A stretch of 64,000 bases of DNA, taken from assembly GCA_027943335.1 (NCBI GenBank), contig BSBK01008855.1:124001-188000 (forward strand), read 5' to 3'. A program made the position numbers and the translations under genes. Shown here in pieces: positions 36,267 through 47,244 of the stretch. Each line of letters begins with the position of its first letter. Position 1 is the stretch's first letter. Below the pieces are notes generated by a model. The model did no database searches. It saw only the letters and a program-made list of their open reading frames with translations, and had not been told where the DNA came from. Source of the DNA: Chamaecyparis obtusa. Its lineage: Eukaryota; Streptophyta; Pinopsida; Cupressales; Cupressaceae.

Positions 36267-37766
36267 TGTTGGAAACTGCAATTGAAACAATTTTTGTATT
36301 ATCATTGATGTCAAACCTTAATTGGTAAGACTATTGCTACTTAGGAAAGTACTATATCTATTTGAGTATTGCTAAGGGATAGGAAAGGTTGGTAACAATA
36401 GCACCTAGGGAAAGGTTGAGTTATCTTGATATTACAAAGTGTACTTGACTATGTTGTACAATGATGAGACAATGTATTTTTTATCTTAGTAAGACTGAAG
36501 ACTAAACTGGTAGGCTTGACCGAGAAAAAATGGAAAAAGCATGTTTAAGCCAAGTAATGTTAGTGTCGACTGAGTCAGTGTATGCCGAGAAAAATTCTAG
36601 TGTCGACTGAACAATAGTTAATTTCCGAGGAAGACAGTATAAGCTAAGGAAACATTTTTAGTAATGACTGAGCTTTCTGCATGAAGACTGAGTAGTTGAT
36701 CACAGTATTGACCAAGCATCAGCATTTTTATATTTGAAGAGAATTTAGTTTTGGAGCTGACATTGTTGAATTCTTGGATTATGTAAAACGTGTTGACTTT
36801 ATTTATTGATTATTTGAAAGCATTAAATGCACTGTAAAACATTTTATTGTAAATCTTTAAGAGATTTGAGATGATTCTAGAAATGAAGCTGAAGAACATG
36901 AAGCGGGTAGATTCAATGAATCTGACCTAACCCTAAGATCTACGAATGAGATTGAGCAGCATAAGATGAGTTAACCTAATTGAGGAAAGTATTTAAGGGA
37001 ATCTGAGCATTGGATATGAAGGTGCATGGGTGAACAAAGAATGTTGGAAGATCATTAAAGTTTTATTGACTATATAAGTAGAAAAGGCTGAAGGGGAATT
37101 GTGGTGGTTTCTTGAAGAAAAGTTCTGAGCAAATTAGAGATGGAGATGGAAAAGTTTCAAAGTCAGTAAACTAGCATTAGTGTACAAAATCGGATCTGAT
37201 ATTTGCAAAGTGAGTTGTATGTTTTTTAGATAAATATTGCTACTACTTTCTAACCATTGTAATAGTCAAAATCCTTTTAACAGAGGTTGACCTAACATTT
37301 ATATGTTAAATCCTTTGAACAAGGTTGCATTCTAATGGAGTGTATGTAAGTCCTATGACAAGGCTCACTTTTAACAGGGTGATTGAAATCCTTTAATTGG
37401 GTCACACCTAACAGTGTGTATTGTAACCTTTGACAGGGTTGGCTTTTAACCGAGCTCACTTCAAAAGAGTGAAAGTAATAGTAGCATGTTACAAAGTGGT
37501 TTTTCCCACATTGGGTTTCCACTATAAATTTTGGTGTTAATACTTGTGTGAATGTTTTGGTTTGAAAATTTCTATGTTTTACAGGTTAAGTTACTGTTGG
37601 GTAGTGGACTGCATTGTTATATGTTTTTATTATTGAATCAATGATGATCGAGTTTATTTTGGTTATTGGATCTGATTTAAGGAAAATTTTTAAGTTTTTT
37701 TTATACATCAGGACCTGAGAACAACTGATTAACCCCCTCTCTCTATTGTTCTAAATAAAATTAACA
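36267..37766 (+). repeat. Copia-C 3' LTR
   Basis: 1,500 bp, starts TGTTGGAAACTG and ends AAATTAACA. TATATAAG at 37071-37078. The C-loop hairpin is kept at 37718-37752 (AGAACAA with TTGTTCT). Confidence 0.94.
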
Positions 37767-37771
37767 AGTAT

Positions 37772-38765
37772 TTCCATGGACTTCATCACTGGGTTGCCCA
37801 AGGCTTAAGAATTATTCTTCGAAAAAAATTTCAGGTTACATGGCTTGTCTAGAAACATTGTCAGTGACAGAGATACTAGATTCCTTAGCTCTTTTTGGAA
37901 GGAGATCTTTCATTTGGCAGGAACTAAACTCACTCCTAGTACTAGCTATCACCCTCAAACAGATGGACAAATAGAGATAGTTAATAAATGGATAGAGGGA
38001 TATTTGAGGAACTATGTTTCAACTCAACAACATGCTTGGGTGAAATGGTTGTACCTAAGGGAGTATTGCTACAATAAATCTGATCACATGTCTATTGGTA
38101 TGCCTAATTTTTGTGCTCTCTATGGTTATGGTGCCCTTTCCTTTATTGATCTAGTACTTTCAAATAGCAGACTACCAAAAGCAAATGATTTCATTAAGAA
38201 AATCCAAGACATATTAAGGTCCTTCAAGGATAATTTACACCATGCACAAAACCAACATAAGTTGTATGTTGATAGGAAAAGTATCAAAAGATCTTTTGAG
38301 GTAGGAGACTTGGTACTTGTTAGGTTGCATCCATATAAGAAAAGCACCTTGAAGAGGAGTGGGGCAGAGAAGCTCAAGCCAAGGTTCTATGGGCCTTATA
38401 AGATCACCAGACAGATAGGAGAGGTAGCTTATGAATTGGAGCTCCCACCAAACAACAAAATACATAATTTTTTCCATGTCTCTTTACTAAAGAAGGTTCT
38501 AGGACACCAAAAAATAGTATCTATAGATTTACCACCTCTTAATGATGAAGGGAAATCAGTCTTAATACCAAAAGAGGTTTTGGATACAAGAGAAAAAAGA
38601 TTGAGAAATAGGAGCATCAAAGATCATTTAGTCAAATGGAAAGGATTACCATTGGAGGATGCAACTTGGGAAGGAACACATATTCTTGAGCATCCCAACC
38701 TTCATTTCTTGAGGACAATCAATATTTGGGAGGGAGGACTTGTCATGTCCCCTTTTTCAAAATAA
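37772..38765 (+). pseudogene. Gypsy-2 integrase core and chromodomain
   Basis: Continues the Gypsy-2 frame after Copia-C. It begins SMDFITGLPKA and jumps directly to ELFFEK, so about 40 codons of the integrase core start, including the stretch between the first catalytic Asp and the conserved ELFF block, are missing; the frame is kept. After one stop near 37807 a clean run of 306 codons holds NIVSDRDTRF (second Asp), [11 protein letters not shown] (Glu), the integrase C-terminus (VGDLVLVRLHPYKK, KLKPRFYGPYKI), and a chromodomain (EVLDTREKRLR, DHLVKWKGLPLEDATWE). It ends at 38763-38765, 25 bp into the 3' LTR. Confidence 0.92.
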
Positions 38766-39624
38766 TTAAAATTAATAATTTTTGCTAAGGCCAGTAGGGT
38801 CAAAAAGTAAAGTTTCAGGAAAAGGGGCTAATCTTTGGAAACAAATGCATTAATATATGTTAAATATTAATTAAAATATGTATTATTCATCCCTCTTGGT
38901 CATGAGTTAGGTTTATGCCCTCTTTTAAAGGGATTTGGAGGCATTTCAGGCTCATTCTTGAACTTGATTTTTTCTCATTGTTTTGATGTTCTTCAGAGGC
39001 TGCCAAACCTATGCAGAAGGAGAACCAAAGTTGAGAGTTTGAAGGTTTCTAGGAGGGATAAGGATGGGAGTTTGAGGCCATTCCATGTGAAAGATCATGT
39101 AGAGTTTTCCCTTGTGATGAACAGTGAAGATTTGTGAGTTTTCGGGTGTGTTTCTTGTAAGAGTTTGGTGTTTCCGGTTGAGATTTTCATATGAGTTTGG
39201 GTTGCTGTTGTATTGTAGCCATTTTTATATTAAAATAGAGTTTAATATATTCCTTGGGTTGTGATTCTACTTTTGTGTTAGATTGTTAGTGTTTTATGGT
39301 GTTTCCAAGCTATTTTGTGTTGGTACTTTTTTGGAGCCTAATGAACATTGTATTTGTTCTCAGTTTTGGAGCTGTTGTGTAAAATCTTTGCAGATCTAGA
39401 AGTGTCATCTTTTAGGCCGTTATGCTGGAAAAATTTCATTAAAAATGTCTATTTTCATATTTATCAATAATATGTGAAGTTGTGAAGTTTTTGGCACTAT
39501 TTCAGGCATACCCGATTTGAGTATTATTGAGAAATTGCATAATCTTTTGAAGTGTCGATTGTTTGATTTAAGAATATTATTAGAGTCTTTAAATATGATA
39601 TAAAATCATAAAGGGGACATTACA
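38741..39624 (+). repeat. Gypsy-2 3' LTR
   Basis: 884 bp, starts TGTCATGTCCCC directly after the purine tract GGGAGGGAGGACT and ends GGGGACATTACA, followed by the AAAAG duplication. Confidence 0.92.
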
Positions 39625-41369
39625 AAAAGAATTTTATGCATTTATCTTCACCCCAGATTCATGAAGGTGAGGGGAGAAGATACTTTTCATACCAATCTTA
39701 GGATTATATGATCTAAAAAAATACTTAGGTACATCAACAAACTTATTCTTTTTAGAGCACCAATTTGAAGTATGTTTTAACTACTAAAAGAAAATGTAAA
39801 AGTTTTGAAATTCACACAATTTCTTTGTCATATGTCATGCATGAAATATGTTAATAGTTTATCATTTAAGCCTTCATCCCATGATTTCCAAGGAGCTGCA
39901 ACAAACCATTAATAAGACACAAACCGACTATGCTAGTTGAAGAAACAAGATTGGGATTAAAATCTCAGAACAAAACATCAAAATGACCCAATGCTCGAGT
40001 GAATAAATGCTTTGAAATAGTGAACAAATGCATATAAACTATGAATAAATGCACATAAACAAAGAATAAATGCATAGAAACAGTGAACAAATATGCAGAA
40101 ACTGTGAGAAAATGCATAGAAATAATGAACAAATGTGCACAATAGTGAACAAATGTGTAGAAAAAATGAATTTAACAAAAACTTGTAGAATTGAAGGATT
40201 TAGCAAAATTGAAGGAATCTAGGGTTCATTCTAGCCATAAAGTGTAGTAAAATTTGATCAATTTGAAACCCTAGCTAGGTGAAATTCATTTTAGGAGCAC
40301 CAAACTAGAATGTGATGTTCTTTTTAAGTGTCCAAATCCAAATGTGAGATTCATTAACCAAGTTAGGGTTCATTTATACCATTAGAATTCATTTACTTCA
40401 TTACAATAGTGAAAATAAAAAGCAGAAAGTAGTAGATTGCATCTATGAGTCTTGAACCTGAATAAAGGACCCTAAATAACCAACTACATAGTTACAGTGA
40501 AAAATGCACAGTTTGTGTGAATAAATGTGCAACTCTGGTCAACTGCATACCTACTATGATCAAATGCATAGTTGTGGCTACCAAATGTGTAGAAATAGGT
40601 ACACACTGTATAGGATGATCAAGCTTTCACATTGTTTGATGAAAGATTAGGACATGGGTCCCATCAGGAATTCCAAAATGTGCATGTGAGAAACTTAATC
40701 TATCAAGATTATGTGTAAAAAATAAAATATTAGTTTAAGCACATGCATACAACAAAGACTTAACACATCACATCCGATTGAAATAAAATGGAAGAATCCA
40801 AGTTCCATTTGATTTGTTCATCATGGAGATTTGTGTGTTCTCTATAAAACATAATAGAAGATCCTTGGTACAAGCTCAAATGATTTAAGAACCTAAATGC
40901 AAGCTAATTGAGATCTAAGATGATGCACAACTAGTATGAGGAACTAGTTTGCAACAAAAGATCCAAATGTGAGATTTATGCAAAGCTAAAATGAAAATAA
41001 CATGGATTCATTGATTTAAGCTAACATACTATGAAGATTCAAACTAGAAAATGAAATAACATATAATCTCTAATGCTAAAAATGAAACTATCATAATAAT
41101 TTTACATGCAAAATGATGGATGCAATGCTCTTTGAAAGGCCACTATTTATAAGTTTTTAGAGGAAGGAAGTGGGCTTGAATGAGGTAAAACCTATGTGAT
41201 ATCCACATAGGAGCTACCTAAGGGATACATGGGCTAGAGAGGGTGACTATGGAAAAGTTAGAAAGTATCCTTTTAGGCTTTGTGAGGTTCAAGGTTTCTC
41301 ACACAGGTGTGAGAAACTTTGGGAAAAAGTGTGGGGGACAAAGTTGTAAGAAAGGAGTTGGAGCATTAG
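39625..41369. other. Unassigned AT-rich stretch between Gypsy-2 and Gypsy-4
   Basis: No gene or LTR boundary could be supported. It holds a short tandem-like repeat (39990-40170), related phrases at 40500-40600 (gtgaataaatgtgcaac), and two short inverted repeats at 41191-41211 and 41294-41317. A TATTTATAAG sequence near 41147 could be a TATA box of an unrecognised LTR. The Gypsy-4 3' end should lie here but I could not find a copy of its LTR. Confidence 0.5.
39990..40170. repeat. Degenerate minisatellite, unit about 20 bp
   Basis: About eight or nine units of the form gtgaacaaatgcatagaaaca follow one another with substitutions and small length changes. Read antisense they give a pseudo-repetitive 66-aa frame (39978-40178), which is a by-product of the repeat. 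Confidence 0.7.
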
Positions 41370-41455
41370 CAATTTCCTCATTTTGCTGAGGGGTCATTTT
41401 GTATGAAACTTTGTTGGGTAAGGATGCTCCTAGTATGAATTCTATTTGATGTATT
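41370..41455 (-). pseudogene. Gypsy-4 start of reverse transcriptase
   Basis: On the minus strand this short piece reads EFILGASLPNKVSYKMTPQQ, the block between protease and reverse transcriptase in gypsy pol. It follows on from SPTRPI at the end of the protease piece across the solo LTR. The match stops near 41370, a truncation or rearrangement point. Confidence 0.75.
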
Positions 41456-42939
41456 TGTTAGAATAACTGAGAGGGGGGTTAATCAATTATCCAGTGTCCC
41501 AAACCAAAATGTATAATCCAAAACAATTCTTCAACTTCTGCTACTTAGTAAACATAAAATACTTTCACTATCTGTGTTTTTACCAATTATCAGTTTAAAA
41601 CTTATAGTAGTTACCGATCAAATCTAACATTTAATATGCAAAGTATGATAACAAACAAACATCGCAATCAACACATAACACAAGAGATTTAACGTGGAAA
41701 CCCTGTGAAGGGAAAAACCACCTGGGACCGACAACCCAAAAATGTTCACTCTTCTGAAGTGAGGTCGGTGAAGATCCAACCCTGTTAAAGGTTACAAACA
41801 CATTGTTAGGTGTGACCTTGTTAGAGGATTTTAGACCAGAAGTTATCATCCAACCAACAGTCACTCTGGGGTTGACAGGATAACAATGTTCACTGTATGA
41901 ATGAAACATAAAAAGACTTTCTTAGTCCACTCGGTTAAGAGATTTGAATGTGTACAATGGTTAAATATGTAATAGTAGATGATCTTCCTTGAAACAACTT
42001 CAATTGTAGTTTACAGATCAATGTTCAGCTCATTCAAATCTTTCTAATCAATATATCATTTCGGATTCAATACTATATCAACTTACTATCCATCGATAAT
42101 TACTCTCTGTAGATCGGTAATTGTTCTACAGTTTGGTTCTCACTAACCAGTATGATCATAATGCATGAAAACTCCTTTATGTGATAATTCTGCAGTATCT
42201 TCTTCCTTCGGCATTCTTTCAATAATGAAATCAATGTCTCTTATATAGACTAGTAAATCATTTTCTTTTTGTCCATCAGATTTTGCCGCTTAATCTTATT
42301 CATTGATTTTGCCACTCTAACCTTCTTCGGCTGATGTGTCAGTAACACATTTCAATCCTCTCCATTAGATCTTTCTTGAATTATTTTAGCTATCAATCTT
42401 CACAACAAACCTTATCTGTTACCTTGATTTCATACACTTTACATCTTATCACTTTATCGGCTAAACTGATCATTTAATTCCTTTTTGTTCTTCTCAGTTA
42501 ACAAAGAAATGCATCAGTGAACACAAGCTCAATTAAAACTGTGCTCAGTATACACTACACTCTGTTGGTGTATACTGGAATGCTTCATTTACCGACAACA
42601 CTGCTTTGTGTCTTTCTGCTCTATTCTTCATCATAGATGAATGCAACATAATAAAGTCAATATCATCAAGTCATAGACTCATCAACAAGTTACTCAGTGT
42701 ATTCCTTATCCTCATCTGACATATACATCTGCCTCATGTAGATATTTATGTTCTTCATCTCTTTCACCTTTTTTCAGATGTTTCGGTATAGTAACTTACA
42801 AGATAAGTACTGTCAAGCTAGTTGACATCAATGATAACATAATACTGATTTAATCATCTTGCATATATAATCAGCAACTCCTCAGAGATCTTAAATCATA
42901 GATTATTCATTCAAGTTCTAAATTAGTTGTAGTTCATCA
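41456..42939 (-). repeat. Solo LTR of the Copia-B family
   Basis: 1,484 bp, nearly the length of the Copia-B LTRs and alignable along its whole length. Flanks GTATT (41451-41455) and ATATT (42940-42944) are a target duplication with one mismatch. No internal sequence remains, so LTR-LTR recombination removed it. Minus-strand TATATAAG box at 42240-42247; C-loop hairpin at 41463-41490 (7 of 8 pairs). Confidence 0.9.
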
Positions 42940-42944
42940 ATATT

Positions 42945-44185
42945 ATGGGTCTTGTAGGTGATAGGGTGGCTGGTTGTCCATCACTAACTATCTCCTTATA
43001 TTGTCCCAACAAATCTTGAGATTCTATGGGCATATCTAGCTTCTTCTCCTCTTTCTCCTTCTTAGGTTTTAACACTAAGGCATAGCCCCATCCTTCACCT
43101 TCCTCTAGTGTGTTTAGGAACTCCTTTTCTCCCACCAAGAGTATATTAGGACCTACTGGATTCACTTTCCCTTCTTCTAGGATTGACTAAATTCTAAATG
43201 TGACTCCATCCTTAGTATGAGTTCTTGGCTCCATCATGAATGGTCTGCCTATCAAACTACAAGGGTCTTCCCAATAAGAGATGGAAATAATCCATGGGTA
43301 AGACATTACAGAACACTTTATCCTTATACCTCCCTATGGTGAATTCTAACCAAGCTTGTTCATTCACTAGCACATGCTGACCCTTGTTCAACCAAGTGAC
43401 CCTATAGGGGCTAGTATGTGGGATCCTTTGTAAATTCAACTTGCTCACTACTTCATTTGAGACTATGTTATCAGTGGATCCAGAGTCTATGATGATCTTG
43501 TAAACCTTTCCTTTTATTTTTCACTTGTTCCTAAATAGTGACCTTCTTTGGCTTGGCTCCTCTATGATTGGCTCCTTGATGAGAGTTCTCCTAATCATGA
43601 GGTTATCTCCAAACTCTGAATCTAATTTTACTTTAGTAGTCTTGCTTCTTGAGGAGTCCTCTTGCACATAACTTACCATCTTCTCTCCACATTGGGATGA
43701 TGAACCCTTCTTAGGAAACCTATAGTTAGGATGCCCATACTGATGTCAATTATAGCACTTCATGGAAGTGAAGTAGATCCTCTTCCTTGGCCACTTGATC
43801 TTCCTCTATAGTTTCTTCTTGATCCTCTAACCCTGTTGTAACCACCTTTGCTGTTGGTTACTTCTCCTTGTTTCTCTATGAGCTTAGCTTCACCTTGGTT
43901 CCTTTGTTATGAAGTTCTTCCTCCAAAACTTCTTCTATGACATCTGTTATCTCTCCCTCTACCTCTACCTCAGCTTCTTGAGTCATGTCTTTTCTTCATC
44001 TTCTCTTCTACTTCAAGAGAAAAATGATAACATTGGTGGATTGTTCTTGGGCTCAAGAGTCTTATCTCCTCTTGTATGTTCCACCTTAGGCAATTTAGAT
44101 ACCTAGAAACCTTTAGGATTTCTTCCTCCATCACATGTGATCTAAGACATAGTTTATGGAATTCCTCTATATAAGCACTCACTTC
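42945..44185 (-). pseudogene. Gypsy-4 gag C-terminus, knuckle and protease
   Basis: Read leftwards from 44182: VSAYIEEFHKLCLRSH and NIQEEIRLLSPRTIHQCYHF (gag C-terminal helices), a Gly/Arg-rich stretch, a degraded CCHC knuckle near 43770 (KCYN, stop, HQYGH) with two zinc ligands lost, and protease with IIIDSGSTDNIVS near 43470 and LLLGRPL near 43260. The frame shifts between 43257 and 43165. The last visible block, near 43165-42945, is an acidic/Lys-rich connector ending ATLSPTRPI. At 44185 it is cut by Gypsy-5 in the middle of the gag sequence KDLE|VSAY. Confidence 0.87.
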
Positions 44186-45132
44186 TGTGTGCTATAAATG
44201 TGTCACACTTCTATGGATCATTACATGCAAGGAAACTCAAGAATGAGCCCTCACAAATCGATCCATAGCTTATTAGGCATGGAGTGCAAGGGTTTTTAAG
44301 AATGCTCTCAGCTAGAGCTATTTAGCCTATAACCTTGCTAGTAAACCATGCAATGGGAGATTCAATTAAGACAAGGGCAAGAATGCCAATATCCTCAAGA
44401 ATCAAGAATGAAAATGCAATTCAATGCTATGCTAGAAATGGAAATGCAAGCTAAGCTATGAAAAGAAATATGCAAGTGTTACAACCCAAGCTAATTAATC
44501 TATGTGAGCTAATCTAGAGCATAGAAATGAACCTAATCTAAGAAAGCATAAATATGAAGCTAAGCTAAGAATCCAAGAATGAGATGTAGAATGCAAGAAT
44601 GAGATGTAGATGCTAAGAATGCTCCAAATCTTCAAAAACTCCAAAGTGACCTAGAAAACCTACAGCATAAAGTTAGCATAAAAAGTTGAGGATCTAGAAT
44701 GAAGAAGAGAGCTCTCCTTTTAAAGGAAATGAGAAGGAATGAACAATGGAGATTAAGAGGAAAAAGATTTAATCAATGGTGGAGCATCAAAGAGGAGCAA
44801 TCCATGTGCACAAGTATCCTCCAATGAGAAAATAGGAGTTGACTTTTGTGTCCATATGAGACAAAAAGTGCTTTTTCCCTTTTTATAAAATAAGAATAAT
44901 GCTTTATTTGTGCAACTTAGGATAAGAGGAAAAGTGGGGGGATTTTTAGTTATTAAAAGGGGAGGAAATATTCCTTTTAAATAAATAAAGACTTAGGATA
45001 AGATGGTTAGCCCAAGGAAAATAATCGAATAAATGATAGAGCTAGGATTTGATCAAGAACAAGCAATTTATGATTTAGCAAAAGTGCTAGCAAGGGGCTA
45101 ATAGTCTAGGTGACCATTTCTAGGTGTATACA
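44186..45132 (-). repeat. Gypsy-5 3' LTR
   Basis: 947 bp, plus-strand ends TGTGTGCTATAAATG and TAGGTGTATACA, colinear with 53704-54660. It contains a local duplication AAGAATGAGATGTAGA near 44575-44610, present in both copies. Confidence 0.94.
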
Positions 45133-45150
45133 TTTACCCCTCTTTGACTA
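45133..45150 (-). other. Polypurine tract (Gypsy-5)
   Basis: On the minus strand AAAGAGGGGTAAA runs up to the 3' LTR. Confidence 0.72.
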
Positions 45151-47244
45151 ATGTGTGATCGATCTGGGAACACATGTAGTCAAAGAATAGATCAGCCAAG
45201 AAGGCAAGCAAATAGCGATCTGACTCCAAAGAATGAAGTGTAGAGAGATAGAAAATCCTGCATGATCAGCCTGGTAGCGACAGTACTGAACACTTAGGAA
45301 ATACATAGCCAATAAGATATGATGCGTCTACCCCCTCGGGATCAAAAGTGAAATCCAACTAGAGGGAAAGTAGAAGCAAGAGCAGCATGATCAAATCACT
45401 AGAAATCATAATCAAAGAGAGAGAACAGAATAACCATCAAGCAGTGAAGATATGCCCCACACATGGGACACGGGGATGAACCTATCGGTCCCTCAACCCG
45501 TAAACACCACAAAGAGGGAATTTGAACTTGGGATGTGAAAGTGAATGAAAGACTAGAAGTTTGAAAGAGATGGGGATGAAGAGGTGAAGAATGCCCCAGT
45601 GAAGATCGAAGGATTAGGCCTCAAAAGGTTAGCCAACTGCATGGAAGAAGGAAAAAGATGATTGGGATGATCAAGGTGAACTCGGATTTCGGTTTCGATC
45701 CTAAAATGAATAGAAAATGATGTGATATGAAAGACCAAAAGTGAAAGACATGATTAGGAAGAAGCGAAAGGTGAGTGCAGTTGATTAACAAGTCCATGTA
45801 AGATGAAAAGGAGAGCTCTCTCCATATGCAAGATGCAAAACTAAACTAACATGAACTTAAGAATTCAAGCTACATGAAAAGTGGTTTACTTGCAAGGTCA
45901 CAAAGCCAATAGACATCTAATATTCATCATTGAGTGTTATTGGTAGCATCGCAAGATCATACAATACACACTAGCATAACTATGTGGATCTGAATATGAT
46001 CTATATCATATAGAAATTTGGGAATCCCACCTAAGCATCAAAGACATGCAGGTCAAGATGACTAGTGCAGTGAGATTACCTAAGTTTGATATAGCAAGAT
46101 TATGCTCACATCAAGACACAAGAAAGTCAAGATGACTATAAGCATGCACTTGCAAAATAGTTAAGGATAATACCTTGTAGGTCCATAGTGTCAAGTAAGA
46201 CTAGCATAAATGCTCATGACTGTGAGGACCAACAAGATATACCCACAAGTAGATAAAGAAATAAAACATGTTCTCATACCCTCAGTCTTCTAGCTATGCA
46301 TCATCGAAAACAATCATAGGGGGAGAACACTCAGCAAAGAAATCATCATAGACAACACACAAAGAAATAAAGTCAAACAAATCTCAGTGAGTCAAGTGCG
46401 TGTGTGTAGGTCATAGAGTCAAACTTTGAGTATCGCATCTGCCAGTGAGAAATATTGCATCATCTAGACTGCAGGGTAGGACATCTAATAAGTGTTAAGA
46501 AACACTCGACACTAAGGTAGTGTTGAAAAACACAGTTGGGGTGGTGTTGAAAAACACCATTTGCGAGGTGCCTAAGAAACCCAGATGCACAAAGAGACCC
46601 AAGATAAGCTTAAAACAACGTATGCCCCCTAGACTAAGACAAGAGTCTATTCCAGGCTAGGAGAGGCAAAGCAAGAAGTGGAGTGAATGAGCGCCACGCA
46701 AGACTAATAGACATAGGTACAGACGGTCTCAAACAGTGCCTGTTTCTAGGTTTTCACCACTTGATAGATTTATTGCAATTTCTTCAGGACTTCTTATAAA
46801 TTTTTTTTTGTATTTTTGCTACCAAGGAGCCTGTTTCTAGGTTTTCACCAAGGCACTTTTTCAATTTATTTTTGATGTTTTGAAATTTTTGATTTTTTTT
46901 TGTATTTTTTCAGTACTTTTTATGCTTTTTAGGATTTTTTCAACATCATATATGAATTTTTTTGGAATTTTTTCAAGATCATAAGGTATGTACAAAGAAT
47001 GCCCCAGACAGAAATGGGCATCAAGAATCTGTTTCCTCTGATGTAGAGAATTGATAGGCCCCAGGCCCAAATGCTGCAACTGTGATGATAGGAGGTCTCA
47101 ACCAATTCAACCAATAATAACCAGCCCTAAGCAATGTCTGAGCTAGTGGAGGATCGTTAGAATGTGATCCAAATATGCCATCGTGGATTTCAGCTAGCAC
47201 TTTTTCTGACTCCTATATTTCTAGACACTTAAGGAGAGTTCCAT
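45151..47244 (-). other. Gypsy-5 non-coding stretch between the broken pol end and the 3' LTR
   Basis: No frame over 75 codons and no integrase or reverse transcriptase motif in either strand. It includes a short repeated phrase on the plus strand (CCTGTTTCTAGGTTTTCACCA at about 46738 and 46828) and a T-rich stretch near 46800-46990. This is where the missing pol would be expected in a complete relative. Confidence 0.65.

Larger units (their letters stand above)
27463..37766 (+). mobile_element. Copia-C: Ty1/copia LTR retrotransposon
   Basis: LTRs of 1,501 and 1,500 bp (27463-28963, 36267-37766) with a perfect AGTAT target duplication (27458-27462, 37767-37771) in the Gypsy-2 integrase. It has a tRNA-Met-type site, gag, pol in copia order, a 3' untranslated part that holds a 2,477-bp solo LTR insertion, and a polypurine tract. 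Without that insertion it is about 7.8 kb, close to Copia-B, to which its proteins are clearly related although its LTR is different. The LTRs differ by about 6% over 160 bp by eye. Confidence 0.94.
10146..39624 (+). mobile_element. Gypsy-2: chromovirus split by three nested elements
   Basis: LTRs at 10146-11018 and 38741-39624 enclose a gypsy gag-pol cut into four exactly matching pieces. AAAAG at 10141-10145 and 39625-39629 is a perfect 5-bp target duplication. The first LTR base pair has decayed from TG to TT, but the duplication fixes the boundary. The insertions are Gypsy-3, Copia-B and Copia-C. Subtracting them and their target duplications leaves about 6,420 bp. The C-terminal chromodomain and gag-knuckle type (CFTCREPWVLGHRC) make it a chromovirus distinct from Gypsy-1. 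The LTRs differ by roughly 14% over 180 bp by eye, consistent with its outermost position. Confidence 0.93.

Noticed and set aside
39990..40170. CRISPR-like array
   Set aside because: Units are degenerate and have no spacers of constant length; plant nuclear context.
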